A stretch of DNA of 5,141 nt. It comes from a bacterium (lineage in GTDB: Bacteria; Bacillota; Negativicutes; Acidaminococcales; Acidaminococcaceae). The notes under the pieces are model-generated. The model had not been told where the DNA came from, searched no databases, and saw nothing but the letters and a program-made list of their open reading frames with translations. Within the stretch, counting starts at the first letter, position 1. Each line of letters opens with the position of its first letter. Position numbers and translations under genes: made by a program. Shown in pieces: positions 1 to 5,141 of this stretch. The stretch is taken from contig SFRS01000071.1 in NCBI GenBank assembly GCA_004562175.1, positions 1 to 5,141 on the forward strand. Reading direction: 5' to 3'.

Positions 1-151
1 ATTCTTTTCGGTATATTTTCAGGTAGGATAAAATTTCAGTACTTTTGTTGTTATATAATGCACAAAAAGAAAGAACTACTCCCTAGTGTAACGAGTACTT
101 TGCTATCCCTAAAAGTTTCCAGAAAAAGCATGCAAAAGTCGCGTAATACAG
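1..151. other. AT-rich upstream intergenic DNA, no supported gene
   Basis: This AT-rich stretch precedes the first promoter. It contains a TATAAT at 54-59 but no acceptable -35 at 16-18 bp, so I do not call a promoter there. The string AGTACTTT occurs twice (38-45 and 94-101), with no evident meaning. The + frame starting at base 1 is open for 68 codons to a TGA at 205-207, but its translation resembles no family I know and has AT-driven codons. It is probably non-coding, or at most the tail of a gene starting outside the window. Confidence 0.4.
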
Positions 152-180
152 TTTACGCTCATTGTAATATATGGTACAAT
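152..180 (+). promoter_or_regulatory. Sigma-70-type promoter for the solute-binding lipoprotein gene
   Basis: The -35 box TTTACG (152-157) is followed after exactly 17 bp by the -10 box TACAAT (175-180). They match the consensus at 4/6 and 5/6 positions. Transcription would start near 186-188, leaving a leader of about 90 nt before the ATG at 277. It is the best-spaced promoter upstream of the first gene and reads toward it. The call rests on consensus matching only. Confidence 0.6.
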
Positions 181-196
181 AAATACAACTACGATG

Positions 197-233
197 CTTG
201 CCCTTGAGTTGTGGACGGAACTAAAAGGGCAGG
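197..233 (+). promoter_or_regulatory. Leader stem-loop just downstream of the predicted start site
   Basis: Bases 197-205 pair with 225-233 (9 bp, one G-U). An inner helix pairs 207-210 with 219-222 and closes an 8-nt loop (211-218). The stem would begin about 10 nt into the transcript. The tract after it, GTGTTTTGTT (235-244), is only weakly U-rich, so this could be an attenuator, a 5' mRNA-stabilising hairpin, or the terminator of something upstream. I do not recognise it as a known riboswitch. Confidence 0.4.
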
Positions 234-276
234 AGTGTTTTGTTAATCAAAGCTTATACAAGGAGATGTTGTAAGG

Positions 277-1245
277 ATGAAAAAAATCTTAGTTGTCCTC
301 ATGGCTATGCTGACTATGGCAGTTATGCTGGCAGGCTGCGGCGGCGACAGCAAAAAGGCTGCCTATCCCGCTGATGGCGATATTTCTGTCATCATTCCTA
401 AGGCTCCCGGTGGCGGCACCGATACCTCTGCCCGCGGCCTGATTCAATTCATGGAAAAAGAGCTGAAGGGCTCCAAGTTCGTGCCCGTGAACAAGCCTGA
501 TGGCGGCGGCGTAACCGGTATGGTGGAAACTGCCAATGCTAAGGCTGATGGCCATACCCTGGGCATGGTAACCGTAGAGCTGGCTATGTTCCCGCACCAA
601 GGCAAATGCAAAAACACCTATAAGGATTACGCAGCTATTTGCGCACCCATTGCAGCTCCCGCTGCTTTAATCGTGCCCAAGGAAGCTCCCTATAACAGTG
701 TGGACGAATTCGTGAAATTCGCCAAAGCCAACCCCGGCAAAATCAAGATGGGTAACAGCGGTGTAGGTGCTATTTGGCACATTGCTGCGCTGTCCTTCGA
801 GGAAGAGTTCGGCGTACAATTTAAGCATGTGCCTTATCCGAAAGGCTCTGCTGATATTGCTGCTGCTCTGGCAGGCAAGCACATCGATGCTACCTTGGCT
901 GATCCCTCCGTATTCAAGAGCCAGGTTGACGCTGGTAACCTGAAGATTTTGGCTGTGATGGCTGGTAGCCGTAGCGTGATTTATCCCAACGTTCCGACCT
1001 TCAAGGAATTGGGCCATAACATGACCGTGCGCGCTTGGGCAGCTCTGGTTGCTCCGAAAAACACTCCGAAGGACAAGCTGGACGTGCTGCGCAACGCTGC
1101 GAAAAAGGTTTGCGAATCCAAGGAATTCAAGGATTATTTCATGAAGCAGGGCATCGACCCCACCTGCATTATCGGTGAGGAAGCTGATAAGATGATGGCT
1201 GAAGACCATGCTATGTATGAAAAATTCTTGAAAAAAGCAAAATAA
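277..1245 (+). CDS. Tripartite tricarboxylate transporter (TctC/Bug family) solute-binding lipoprotein
   Basis: The 322-residue protein has the normal length for the TctC/Bug family of extracytoplasmic solute receptors. These bind small organic acids and pass them to a TctA/TctB-type membrane permease. Residues 1-20 form a lipoprotein signal peptide (KK, hydrophobic core, lipobox LAGC at 18-21), so Cys21 should be lipidated and the protein held on the outer face of the inner membrane. Family signatures are the N-terminal PKAPGGGTDT (41-50) with a following SAR, NKPDGGGVTG (72-81), ADGHTLG (90-96), the GNSGVGAIWH segment (159-168), and a VPTFKELG motif (239-246). The start is set by AAGGAG at 260-265, 11 nt before the ATG; the signal peptide starts there directly. 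No tctA or tctB gene is visible, and the gene has its own promoter and terminator, so it is an orphan receptor within this window. The ligand cannot be read from sequence; carboxylates such as citrate-like acids are typical of the family. Family certain, substrate unknown. Confidence 0.93.
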   Translation: MKKILVVLMAMLTMAVMLAGCGGDSKKAAYPADGDISVIIPKAPGGGTDTSARGLIQFMEKELKGSKFVPVNKPDGGGVTGMVETANAKADGHTLGMVTVELAMFPHQGKCKNTYKDYAAICAPIAAPAALIVPKEAPYNSVDEFVKFAKANPGKIKMGNSGVGAIWHIAALSFEEEFGVQFKHVPYPKGSADIAAALAGKHIDATLADPSVFKSQVDAGNLKILAVMAGSRSVIYPNVPTFKELGHNMTVRAWAALVAPKNTPKDKLDVLRNAAKKVCESKEFKDYFMKQGIDPTCIIGEEADKMMAEDHAMYEKFLKKAK

Positions 1246-1371
1246 AGAATGATTCTTGAAGAGCTCGGACTAGCGTCCGAGCTCTTTTGCTGTCTATGAA
1301 TTATCAGATTGTAAGAACAATTCTTATTAAGCTATTAAACTTCGTTTAAATTAGCCTAAGAATCATTCCTA
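1244..1371. repeat. Three 15-bp 7-1-7 dyads of the form TAAGAATnATTCTTA
   Basis: Site A (1244-1258) is AAAGAATGATTCTTG, site B (1312-1326) TAAGAACAATTCTTA, and site C (1357-1371) TAAGAATCATTCCTA. Each is a near-perfect inverted repeat about a single central base. Site A read on the other strand matches site C at 12 of 13 core positions. The 7-1-7 layout resembles operators of the Fur/Zur/PerR family; the half-site shares 5 of 7 bases with the classic TGATAAT Fur half-site. Sites B and C lie about 75 and 30 bp upstream of the -35 box of the cbi promoter, while A overlaps the stop codon of the preceding gene. Repeat structure is seen directly; a regulator role is inference. Confidence 0.45.
1259..1288 (+). 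terminator. Intrinsic terminator of the lipoprotein gene
   Basis: GAGCTCGGAC (1261-1270) and GTCCGAGCTC (1275-1284) form a perfect 10-bp GC-rich stem around a TAGC tetraloop. It can be extended by two A-T pairs and is followed by TTTT. It lies 13 bp after the stop codon and should separate this gene from the cbi operon. Confidence 0.9.
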
Positions 1372-1399
1372 GTAGCGTCGATATTTTTTGCTTAGGGTA

Positions 1400-1428
1400 T
1401 TGGAATTTCCCCCATACTATGCTATAAT
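1400..1428 (+). promoter_or_regulatory. Extended -10 promoter of the cbi operon
   Basis: TTGGAA (1400-1405) and TATAAT (1423-1428) are separated by exactly 17 bp, and a TG at 1420-1421 gives an extended -10 (TGCTATAAT). Transcription should start around 1434-1436, immediately before the first pairing strand of the riboswitch at 1442. This fits a leader RNA that begins with the aptamer. Confidence 0.85.
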
Positions 1429-1439
1429 CTATTTAGCTA

Positions 1440-1540
1440 TTGGTATAGGTTTAGTATGTCTTTTTGGTAAGAGGGCATGGCCCTACGGTCCCGCCGCTGT
1501 GCAGGCTGCAAGCCTAAGTCAGCAACCGATCTATACCTTA
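1440..1540 (+). promoter_or_regulatory. Cobalamin riboswitch aptamer, compact form
   Basis: The closing stem P1 pairs 1442-1450 with 1529-1537 (9 bp, one G-U). Inside it, TAAGAGGG (1468-1475) matches the conserved entry to the core. ACGGTCCCGCCGCTGTG (1485-1501) matches the highly conserved CCCGCcrCUGU block of cobalamin riboswitches. AAGTCAGCAACCGATC (1516-1531) is a B12-box-like segment (family form close to AGCCAGGAGACC). Small hairpins occupy 1472-1484 and 1503-1515. The element is only about 96 nt between P1 ends, far shorter than the usual roughly 180-200 nt: the GGUG-containing arm and the long peripheral arm are essentially absent. Position directly after the promoter and before cbiD with a terminator strongly supports adenosyl- or other cobalamin sensing. 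The identity is likely; whether it still binds ligand is untested. Confidence 0.78.
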
Positions 1541-1556
1541 CTTGAATCCACGGGTG

Positions 1557-1637
1557 ATGGAGACAGTAGATTGGCTAAATTCTGCTATCGCTTTTTATGG
1601 TCGTCTTTAGTTAATTCTGTCTTTGTGACTTCTGCTG
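1557..1637 (+). promoter_or_regulatory. Riboswitch expression platform with candidate antiterminator
   Basis: CAGTAGA (1564-1570) can pair fully with TCTGCTG (1631-1637), which is the 5' arm of the terminator, giving a 7-bp antiterminator. The same strand can instead pair with a second TCTGCT copy at 1581-1586, a local helix that would release the terminator arm. A further pairing of 1557-1566 with 1617-1626 (10 bp, three wobbles) would stack next to the terminator. These exclusive helices fit a transcriptional OFF switch. All were found by eye, without energy calculation. Confidence 0.45.
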
Positions 1638-1660
1638 GATGCGGCGGAAGTCTTTTCTTA
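1627..1660 (+). terminator. Intrinsic terminator controlled by the riboswitch
   Basis: Bases 1627-1637 pair with 1642-1652 in an 11-bp stem (two G-U) with a 4-nt loop, followed by TTTTCTTATTATT. It lies between the aptamer and cbiD, so it would stop transcription before the operon. Its 5' arm is the target of the proposed antiterminator. Confidence 0.8.
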
Positions 1661-1694
1661 TTATTGAGAGCAATTATCACTTAATATGCTATAT

Positions 1695-1702
1695 AAAGGA
1701 GG
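1695..1702 (+). promoter_or_regulatory. Ribosome binding site that sets the cbiD start
   Basis: AAAGGAGG is a near-perfect anti-Shine-Dalgarno match 5 nt before GTG at 1708. It favours this GTG over the upstream in-frame ATG at 1639, which lies inside the terminator hairpin and has no comparable site. Confidence 0.88.
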
Positions 1703-1707
1703 CTCTT

Positions 1708-2856
1708 GTGGAAGAATATCAATTTTCCCAAGGAAAAAATCTGCGCTGTGGCTATACAACAGGCAGCTGCGCCACGGCAGCAGCCAAAGCGGCGGCCACC
1801 ATGCTGCTCATCGGTGAGCGTGTGGAAAGCGTCCGCATCGATACTCCCAAGGGCATAGTGCTCAGCTTGGAGCCCTTGGAGGTGGAGCAGACTGCGGATT
1901 ACGTCAGCTGTGCTATTCGCAAGGATTCCGGCGATGACCCGGACGACACCAATGGCATTTTGGTCTTTGCCAAGGTGGAAAGAGTTGCAGAGCCCGGCGT
2001 GCACATCGAAGGTGGTGTGGGCGTAGGTCGCGTCACCAAGCCGGGACTGGCCTGTGCTCAGGGTGGACCCGCCATCAACCCAACTCCCAGACGCATGATC
2101 ACTAGCGAGGTCACCAGCGTCATGGAGCAGGTTGGCTATACGGAGGGCTTGCTAGTCACCATTTCCATTCCCGAGGGCGTGGAGATTGCTAAAAAAACCT
2201 TCAATCCTCGCTTGGGCATTGTGGGAGGTCTGTCAGTCCTAGGCACCAGCGGTATAGTGGAGCCCATGAGCGAAAAGGCCCTCATCGAAACCATGTATGT
2301 GGAGATGAGAGCGCAACAGGCAAGGGGCAACAAAAATTTGTTAGTCTTTTTCGGCAATTACGGCGAGGACTTTACTCGCGATGTGATGCAGCTTGATTTG
2401 GAGGGAGCGGTGACCTGCAGCAATTTTGTGGGCGAGCTCCTGGATTATGCGGTCTTCTTAGGCTTCGAAACCCTGCTTTTAATCGGCCACAGCGGCAAGC
2501 TGGTGAAGCTGGCCCAAGGGGTCATGAATACCCATTCCAAATATGCGGACTGCCGCACGGAGCTCTTTGCTCTGCAGGCCATGTTCCACGGAGCATCCAT
2601 TGAAGTGGGCAAGGAGATTTATGGGTGTCTGACCACCGATGAAGTAACCAAAATCCTGAAGCGGGAAAACCTTTTCGAGCCCGTTATGGAGCAGGTTACG
2701 GAAAAAATTGATTTTTACATGCAGCATAGGGTGCATGGTAAAATAAAAACTGCTGCTTTTATGTTCTCTAATGTCTACGGCATTTTGGGCAAAACCAAGT
2801 ATGCAGATGCTTTAATCCAACTACACACAAAAAAGGAGAGTAAAAATGAGAGGTAA
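1708..2856 (+). CDS. cbiD: Cobalt-precorrin-5B C1-methyltransferase CbiD
   Basis: This cytoplasmic enzyme of the anaerobic (cobalt-early) cobalamin pathway methylates C1 of cobalt-precorrin-5B with S-adenosylmethionine, giving cobalt-precorrin-6A. It is unrelated in fold to the usual corrin methylases. From the GTG start the protein has 382 residues, normal for CbiD. Signatures are GYTTGSCATAAA (15-26), RKDSGDDPDDTNG (71-83), GVGVGRVTKPGL (103-114), NPTPRRMI (124-131), the LGIVGGLSVLGTSGIVEPMS block (169-188), GNYGEDF (216-222), and GHSGKLVKLA (260-269) followed by NTHSKYAD. The longer frame from the ATG at 1639 would add 23 residues with no family likeness, and its start lies inside the terminator hairpin; the AAAGGAGG site fixes GTG. 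It is the first gene of the operon, behind the cobalamin riboswitch. Its last 11 bp overlap cbiL, implying translational coupling. Unlike many operons, it is not followed by cbiE/cbiT. Confidence 0.96.
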   Translation: MEEYQFSQGKNLRCGYTTGSCATAAAKAAATMLLIGERVESVRIDTPKGIVLSLEPLEVEQTADYVSCAIRKDSGDDPDDTNGILVFAKVERVAEPGVHIEGGVGVGRVTKPGLACAQGGPAINPTPRRMITSEVTSVMEQVGYTEGLLVTISIPEGVEIAKKTFNPRLGIVGGLSVLGTSGIVEPMSEKALIETMYVEMRAQQARGNKNLLVFFGNYGEDFTRDVMQLDLEGAVTCSNFVGELLDYAVFLGFETLLLIGHSGKLVKLAQGVMNTHSKYADCRTELFALQAMFHGASIEVGKEIYGCLTTDEVTKILKRENLFEPVMEQVTEKIDFYMQHRVHGKIKTAAFMFSNVYGILGKTKYADALIQLHTKKESKNER

Positions 2857-3547
2857 GCTTTATAGTGTTGGTATCGGCCCCGGGGATCCGGAGTTAATGA
2901 CTTTAAAATCTGTACGTCTGTTAAAGGAATGTGACGTGGTGGCAATTCCCCAAGGCGATAACGGTATTTTAACAGCTAAAGCAATCGTTAATAATATTAT
3001 AAATCTGGATGAAAAAGAGCAGGTTATGATTTATATGCCCATGACCAAGGACATGGCTGCTATGGATAAAGCACACCGCGAGGGTGCTGACGCCATCGAA
3101 AAGCTGTTGGACGAGGGCAAAAATGTTGTATTCATCACCTTGGGCTGTCCCACCGTGTATGCAACCTGCATTTATGTGCATAAATTAGTTTTGGCTGATG
3201 GCTACGAAGCTGAGCTGGTGGCAGGTGTAACCTCTATCTGCGCCGTAGCAGCTAAGCTGAACACTTCCCTGTGCGAAAGAGCAGAACCCTTGATCGTGCT
3301 GCCCGGCAGCTACAAGGAGTCCTCCAAATTCTTGGATGGCCCCGGCAACAAGGTGCTCATGAAATCCGCCAGCGAAATCGGCCGTGTGCGCGACGAGCTG
3401 CGCGAAAAAGGCCTCATTAAAAACGCAGGCATGGTGGAGCGTTGCGGCCTCCCCGGTGAAAAGGTTTATTATAATCTGGAAGAGATTGATCCTGCTAGCA
3501 GCTATTTCTCTGTAATTCTGGTTAAAGAAAAGGAGTTTGATAAATAA
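2846..3547 (+). CDS. cbiL: Cobalt-precorrin-2 C20-methyltransferase CbiL
   Basis: This SAM-dependent tetrapyrrole methylase acts in the cytoplasm on cobalt-precorrin-2 (cobalt-sirohydrochlorin), methylating C20 to give cobalt-precorrin-3. The 233-residue length is usual. GIGPGDPEL (9-17) is the N-terminal family motif, followed by TLKSVRLLKECDVVAIP. LGCPTVYAT (99-107) is the SAM-site loop, VAGVTSICAVAA (125-136) and LPGSY (152-156) follow, and MKSASEIGRV with MVERCGLPGEKVYYN (196-210) are typical of the CbiL/CobI group. The loop normally reads GDP, as in the neighbouring CbiF, but here residue 101 is Cys (TGT at 3146-3148). The start ATG has AAAAGGAGAG at 2831-2840, with GGAG 7 nt away. The first 11 bp overlap cbiD and the stop codon shares one base with the cbiF start. 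Assignment to CbiL rather than another methylase rests on the C-terminal motifs and the MRGKLYSVGIGPGDPELMTL-type start. Confidence 0.92.
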   Translation: MRGKLYSVGIGPGDPELMTLKSVRLLKECDVVAIPQGDNGILTAKAIVNNIINLDEKEQVMIYMPMTKDMAAMDKAHREGADAIEKLLDEGKNVVFITLGCPTVYATCIYVHKLVLADGYEAELVAGVTSICAVAAKLNTSLCERAEPLIVLPGSYKESSKFLDGPGNKVLMKSASEIGRVRDELREKGLIKNAGMVERCGLPGEKVYYNLEEIDPASSYFSVILVKEKEFDK

Positions 3548-4332
3548 TGATTTATTTTATTGGTGCAGGCCCCGGTGCTGCTGATTTGATTACTGTTAAG
3601 GGTAAAGAATTGCTGGAAAAATGCGACCTGTGCATTTATGCTGGCTCCTTGGTTAACCCGGACCTTTTGAAATACTGCAAGCCCGAGTGCGTGATTATGA
3701 ACAGTGCGCACATGACCCTGGAAGAGGTTATTGCGGCCATGGTTCCTGCTGCACAAGCCGGCAAATTGGTTGTACGTCTGCACACCGGTGACCCCAGTGT
3801 ATACGGCGCCCATCGTGAGCAAATCGACCTGCTGCGTGGCTATAATCTGGAATATGAAATCGTTCCTGGCGTAAGCTCCTTCTGTGCTGCTGCTGCTGCC
3901 TTGAAGGCTGAATACACTCTGCCCAACGTAAGCCAATCCGTAATCATTACTCGTATGGAGGGCCGTACTCCCGTACCGCCCCGTCAAAAGATTGCTGATT
4001 ACGCAGCTCACCATGCCACCATGGTTATTTTCCTGAGCGCAGGTATGCTGGAGAAGCTGTCCGGCGAGCTGATTAAGGGTGGCTATACCGCTCAAACCCC
4101 TGCTGCCATCGTTTACAAGGCAAGCTGGCCCGATGAAAAGATTGTGCATTGCACCGTTGGCACCTTGGCAGAAAGTGCAGCTAAGTATGGCATCAACAAG
4201 ACCGCTTTGATTACCGTGGGCGGTTTCTTGGGCAATGAATACGACCGCAGCGAGCTGTATAATCCTACCTTTGCTCACGGCTTCCGTGAGGCTGACCCCA
4301 GCAAGCTGGATTTGAAGCCTGAGGTTAAGTAA
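3547..4332 (+). CDS. cbiF: Cobalt-precorrin-4 C11-methyltransferase CbiF
   Basis: This SAM-dependent tetrapyrrole methylase converts cobalt-precorrin-4 to cobalt-precorrin-5A by methylating C11. The 261 residues match the family length. Visible motifs are GAGPGAADLITVKG (6-19), YAGSLVNPDLL (31-41), HTGDPSVYGA (79-88) with the intact GDP SAM loop, VPGVSSFCAAAAAL (106-119), EGRTPVPP (138-145), IFLSAGM (161-167), VYKASWPDEKIV (189-200), and the C-terminal LYNPTFAHGFR (237-247), which is diagnostic of CbiF/CobM. The ATG overlaps the cbiL stop by one base (TAATG); AAAAGGAG ends 11 nt upstream inside cbiL. Seven of eight Arg codons are CGT, unlike the mixed use of AGG, CGC and CGG in cbiD and cbiG. 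This suggests stronger selection on expression or a different history. Confidence 0.97.
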   Translation: MIYFIGAGPGAADLITVKGKELLEKCDLCIYAGSLVNPDLLKYCKPECVIMNSAHMTLEEVIAAMVPAAQAGKLVVRLHTGDPSVYGAHREQIDLLRGYNLEYEIVPGVSSFCAAAAALKAEYTLPNVSQSVIITRMEGRTPVPPRQKIADYAAHHATMVIFLSAGMLEKLSGELIKGGYTAQTPAAIVYKASWPDEKIVHCTVGTLAESAAKYGINKTALITVGGFLGNEYDRSELYNPTFAHGFREADPSKLDLKPEVK

Positions 4333-4337
4333 TTATT

Positions 4338-5141
4338 ATGGAAGCGGCCATTTATTCCTTCTCCCTCAGGGGAGCGGAGCTTGCCAAACGTATCGAAGCT
4401 GTACTTAATAGCTTGGATTATAAGGTGAGCAATAAAACCGTGGCTAAATATGCCGAGCAAGCACAGCTAACAGCCATGCTGCCGGACCACAATGCAGCTT
4501 GTAGCGAGGATTTTTTCCGCTGCCAGCTCTTGGTTTTCGTAGGTGCGGTGGGGATTGCGGTGCGCACCATTGCTCCCTTTATCAAGAGCAAGCTGACGGA
4601 CCCGGCGGTGCTTTCCATCGACGAGCGTGGCAGCTTTGTGATTCCGCTTTTGGCAGGGCACATAGGTGGCGCCAATGAAATGTCCCGTTATGTGGCGGCA
4701 GCTCTGGGAGCACAAGCCTGCGTGACCACAGCTACGGATGTGAACGGCCTGTTTGCTGTGGACGAGTGGGCGGCACGGAACAACATGGTGCTGTGCTCCT
4801 TGAAGGCAGCCAAGGATTTCGCGGCGGCGCTAGTGGCTGGCGAAAGGGTGGGCCTCTACGTAGACGCCGGCTTTGAGGTTGCAGGCAATTTACCCAAACA
4901 GGTTGAGTTTAACGGTAGCTTACCCATTGGCATGGCCATCACCTTGAGCAAGCATCTGGCGCCCTTTAGAGGTGCTACCGTGCGTTTGTTGCCCAAGATT
5001 GTGCATCTTGGCATCGGTTGCAGGCGCAACACTCCCTTGGAGAGGATTGAAGAGCTGGTGCTGCCGGAGCTGGAGCGCATGGATTTAGATATGCGCAGTA
5101 TTGCCGGTATTGCTTCCGTTGATTTGAAAAAGGATGAGCAG
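4338..5141 (+). CDS. cbiG: Cobalt-precorrin-5A hydrolase CbiG, 3' end cut by the window
   Basis: CbiG opens the delta-lactone ring of cobalt-precorrin-5A and releases the C2 fragment as acetaldehyde, giving cobalt-precorrin-5B, the substrate of CbiD. The frame is open for 268 codons from the ATG to the last base with no stop; the family usually has about 340-380 residues, so roughly the last quarter lies outside. Motifs are VFVGAVGIAVRTIAP (66-80), SKLTDPAVLSIDERG (84-98), PLLAGHIGGANEMS (103-116), VTTATDVNG (129-137) and FAVDEWA (139-145) of the N-terminal and central parts. LGIGCRRNTPLERIEEL (224-240) and IASVDLKKDE (258-267) begin the C-terminal CbiG_C domain. The ATG comes 5 bp after the cbiF stop. 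There is no good Shine-Dalgarno; only GAGGT at 4321-4325, 12 nt away, so translation is probably coupled to cbiF. A fusion to another cbi domain downstream cannot be excluded. Confidence 0.96.
   Translation, partial: MEAAIYSFSLRGAELAKRIEAVLNSLDYKVSNKTVAKYAEQAQLTAMLPDHNAACSEDFFRCQLLVFVGAVGIAVRTIAPFIKSKLTDPAVLSIDERGSFVIPLLAGHIGGANEMSRYVAAALGAQACVTTATDVNGLFAVDEWAARNNMVLCSLKAAKDFAAALVAGERVGLYVDAGFEVAGNLPKQVEFNGSLPIGMAITLSKHLAPFRGATVRLLPKIVHLGIGCRRNTPLERIEELVLPELERMDLDMRSIAGIASVDLKKDEQ

Noticed and set aside
34..59. Possible second promoter with TATAAT at 54-59
   Set aside because: No -35-like hexamer at 16-18 bp; the TATAAT is expected by chance in such AT-rich DNA.
1..207. Open + frame of 68 codons from the window edge to TGA at 205-207
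   Set aside because: AT-driven codons, no recognisable protein, and a promoter inside it. It could be the tail of a gene outside the window, but the evidence is too thin.
667..1209. Open frame of 180 codons on the - strand opposite the lipoprotein gene
   Set aside because: It is antisense to a clear TctC-family gene, with no ribosome site or domain signature seen.
1223..1260. Direct repeat ATTCTTGAA at 1224-1232 and 1252-1260
   Set aside because: One copy is inside the conserved reading frame of the lipoprotein end and the DNA is low in complexity, so chance is the simplest explanation.
1388..1684. 98-codon open frame on the + strand between the two transcription units
   Set aside because: It covers the promoter, riboswitch core and terminator, has no ribosome site and a non-ATG-like context, and its translation resembles no family. 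The RNA structures explain this DNA better.
1639..1707. N-terminal extension of CbiD from the ATG at 1639
   Set aside because: That ATG lies in the terminator stem-loop. The added residues are not CbiD-like, and a near-perfect ribosome site precedes GTG at 1708.
3502..4278. Long open frame on the - strand (258 codons) opposite cbiF
   Set aside because: It is a shadow of cbiF caused by codon bias. It has no family likeness, and cbiF on the + strand is a certain match.
1..5141. CRISPR arrays, insertion sequences, tRNA or rRNA genes
   Set aside because: I looked for regularly spaced repeats, terminal inverted repeats with a transposase frame, and tRNA/rRNA signatures, and saw none.

Overview
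The window looks like chromosomal DNA from an anaerobic, diderm Firmicute. A member of the Negativicutes (the Phascolarctobacterium/Acidaminococcus type) is my best guess, based on the mix of Gram-positive-style promoters, strong AAGGAG ribosome sites, a riboswitch with an intrinsic terminator, the anaerobic cobalt-early (cbi) corrin pathway and a tripartite-tricarboxylate-type solute-binding lipoprotein. This assignment is inference; no rRNA or other taxonomic marker is present. All genes are on the + strand.

Layout. Bases 1-276 are an AT-rich leader with a good sigma-70-type promoter (152-180) and a stem-loop just after the expected transcription start. Bases 277-1245 encode a TctC/Bug-family solute-binding lipoprotein, closed by a strong intrinsic terminator (1259-1288). 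It therefore appears to be a single-gene unit without its membrane subunits in view. Bases 1246-1707 carry no convincing gene but are rich in regulation: three similar 7-1-7 dyads (the first overlapping the end of the lipoprotein gene), an extended -10 promoter (1400-1428), a compact cobalamin-riboswitch-like element (about 1440-1540), a candidate antiterminator helix and an intrinsic terminator (1627-1660).

From 1708 to the right edge runs a tightly packed operon, cbiD-cbiL-cbiF-cbiG, with overlaps of 11 and 1 bp and a 5-bp gap; cbiG is cut by the window end. The four enzymes are, in pathway order, CbiL (C20 methylation), CbiF (C11 methylation), CbiG (delta-lactone opening) and CbiD (C1 methylation). 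They convert cobalt-sirohydrochlorin-derived intermediates toward cobalt-precorrin-6A. Only the C17 step (CbiH) is missing from that run, and it probably lies downstream. The riboswitch and terminator upstream of cbiD suggest end-product feedback: cobalamin binding would favour termination before the biosynthetic operon is read.

I did not find a wholly new system. The most interesting items are the unusually short riboswitch with its mutually exclusive downstream helices, and the family of Fur-like dyads between the two transcription units.
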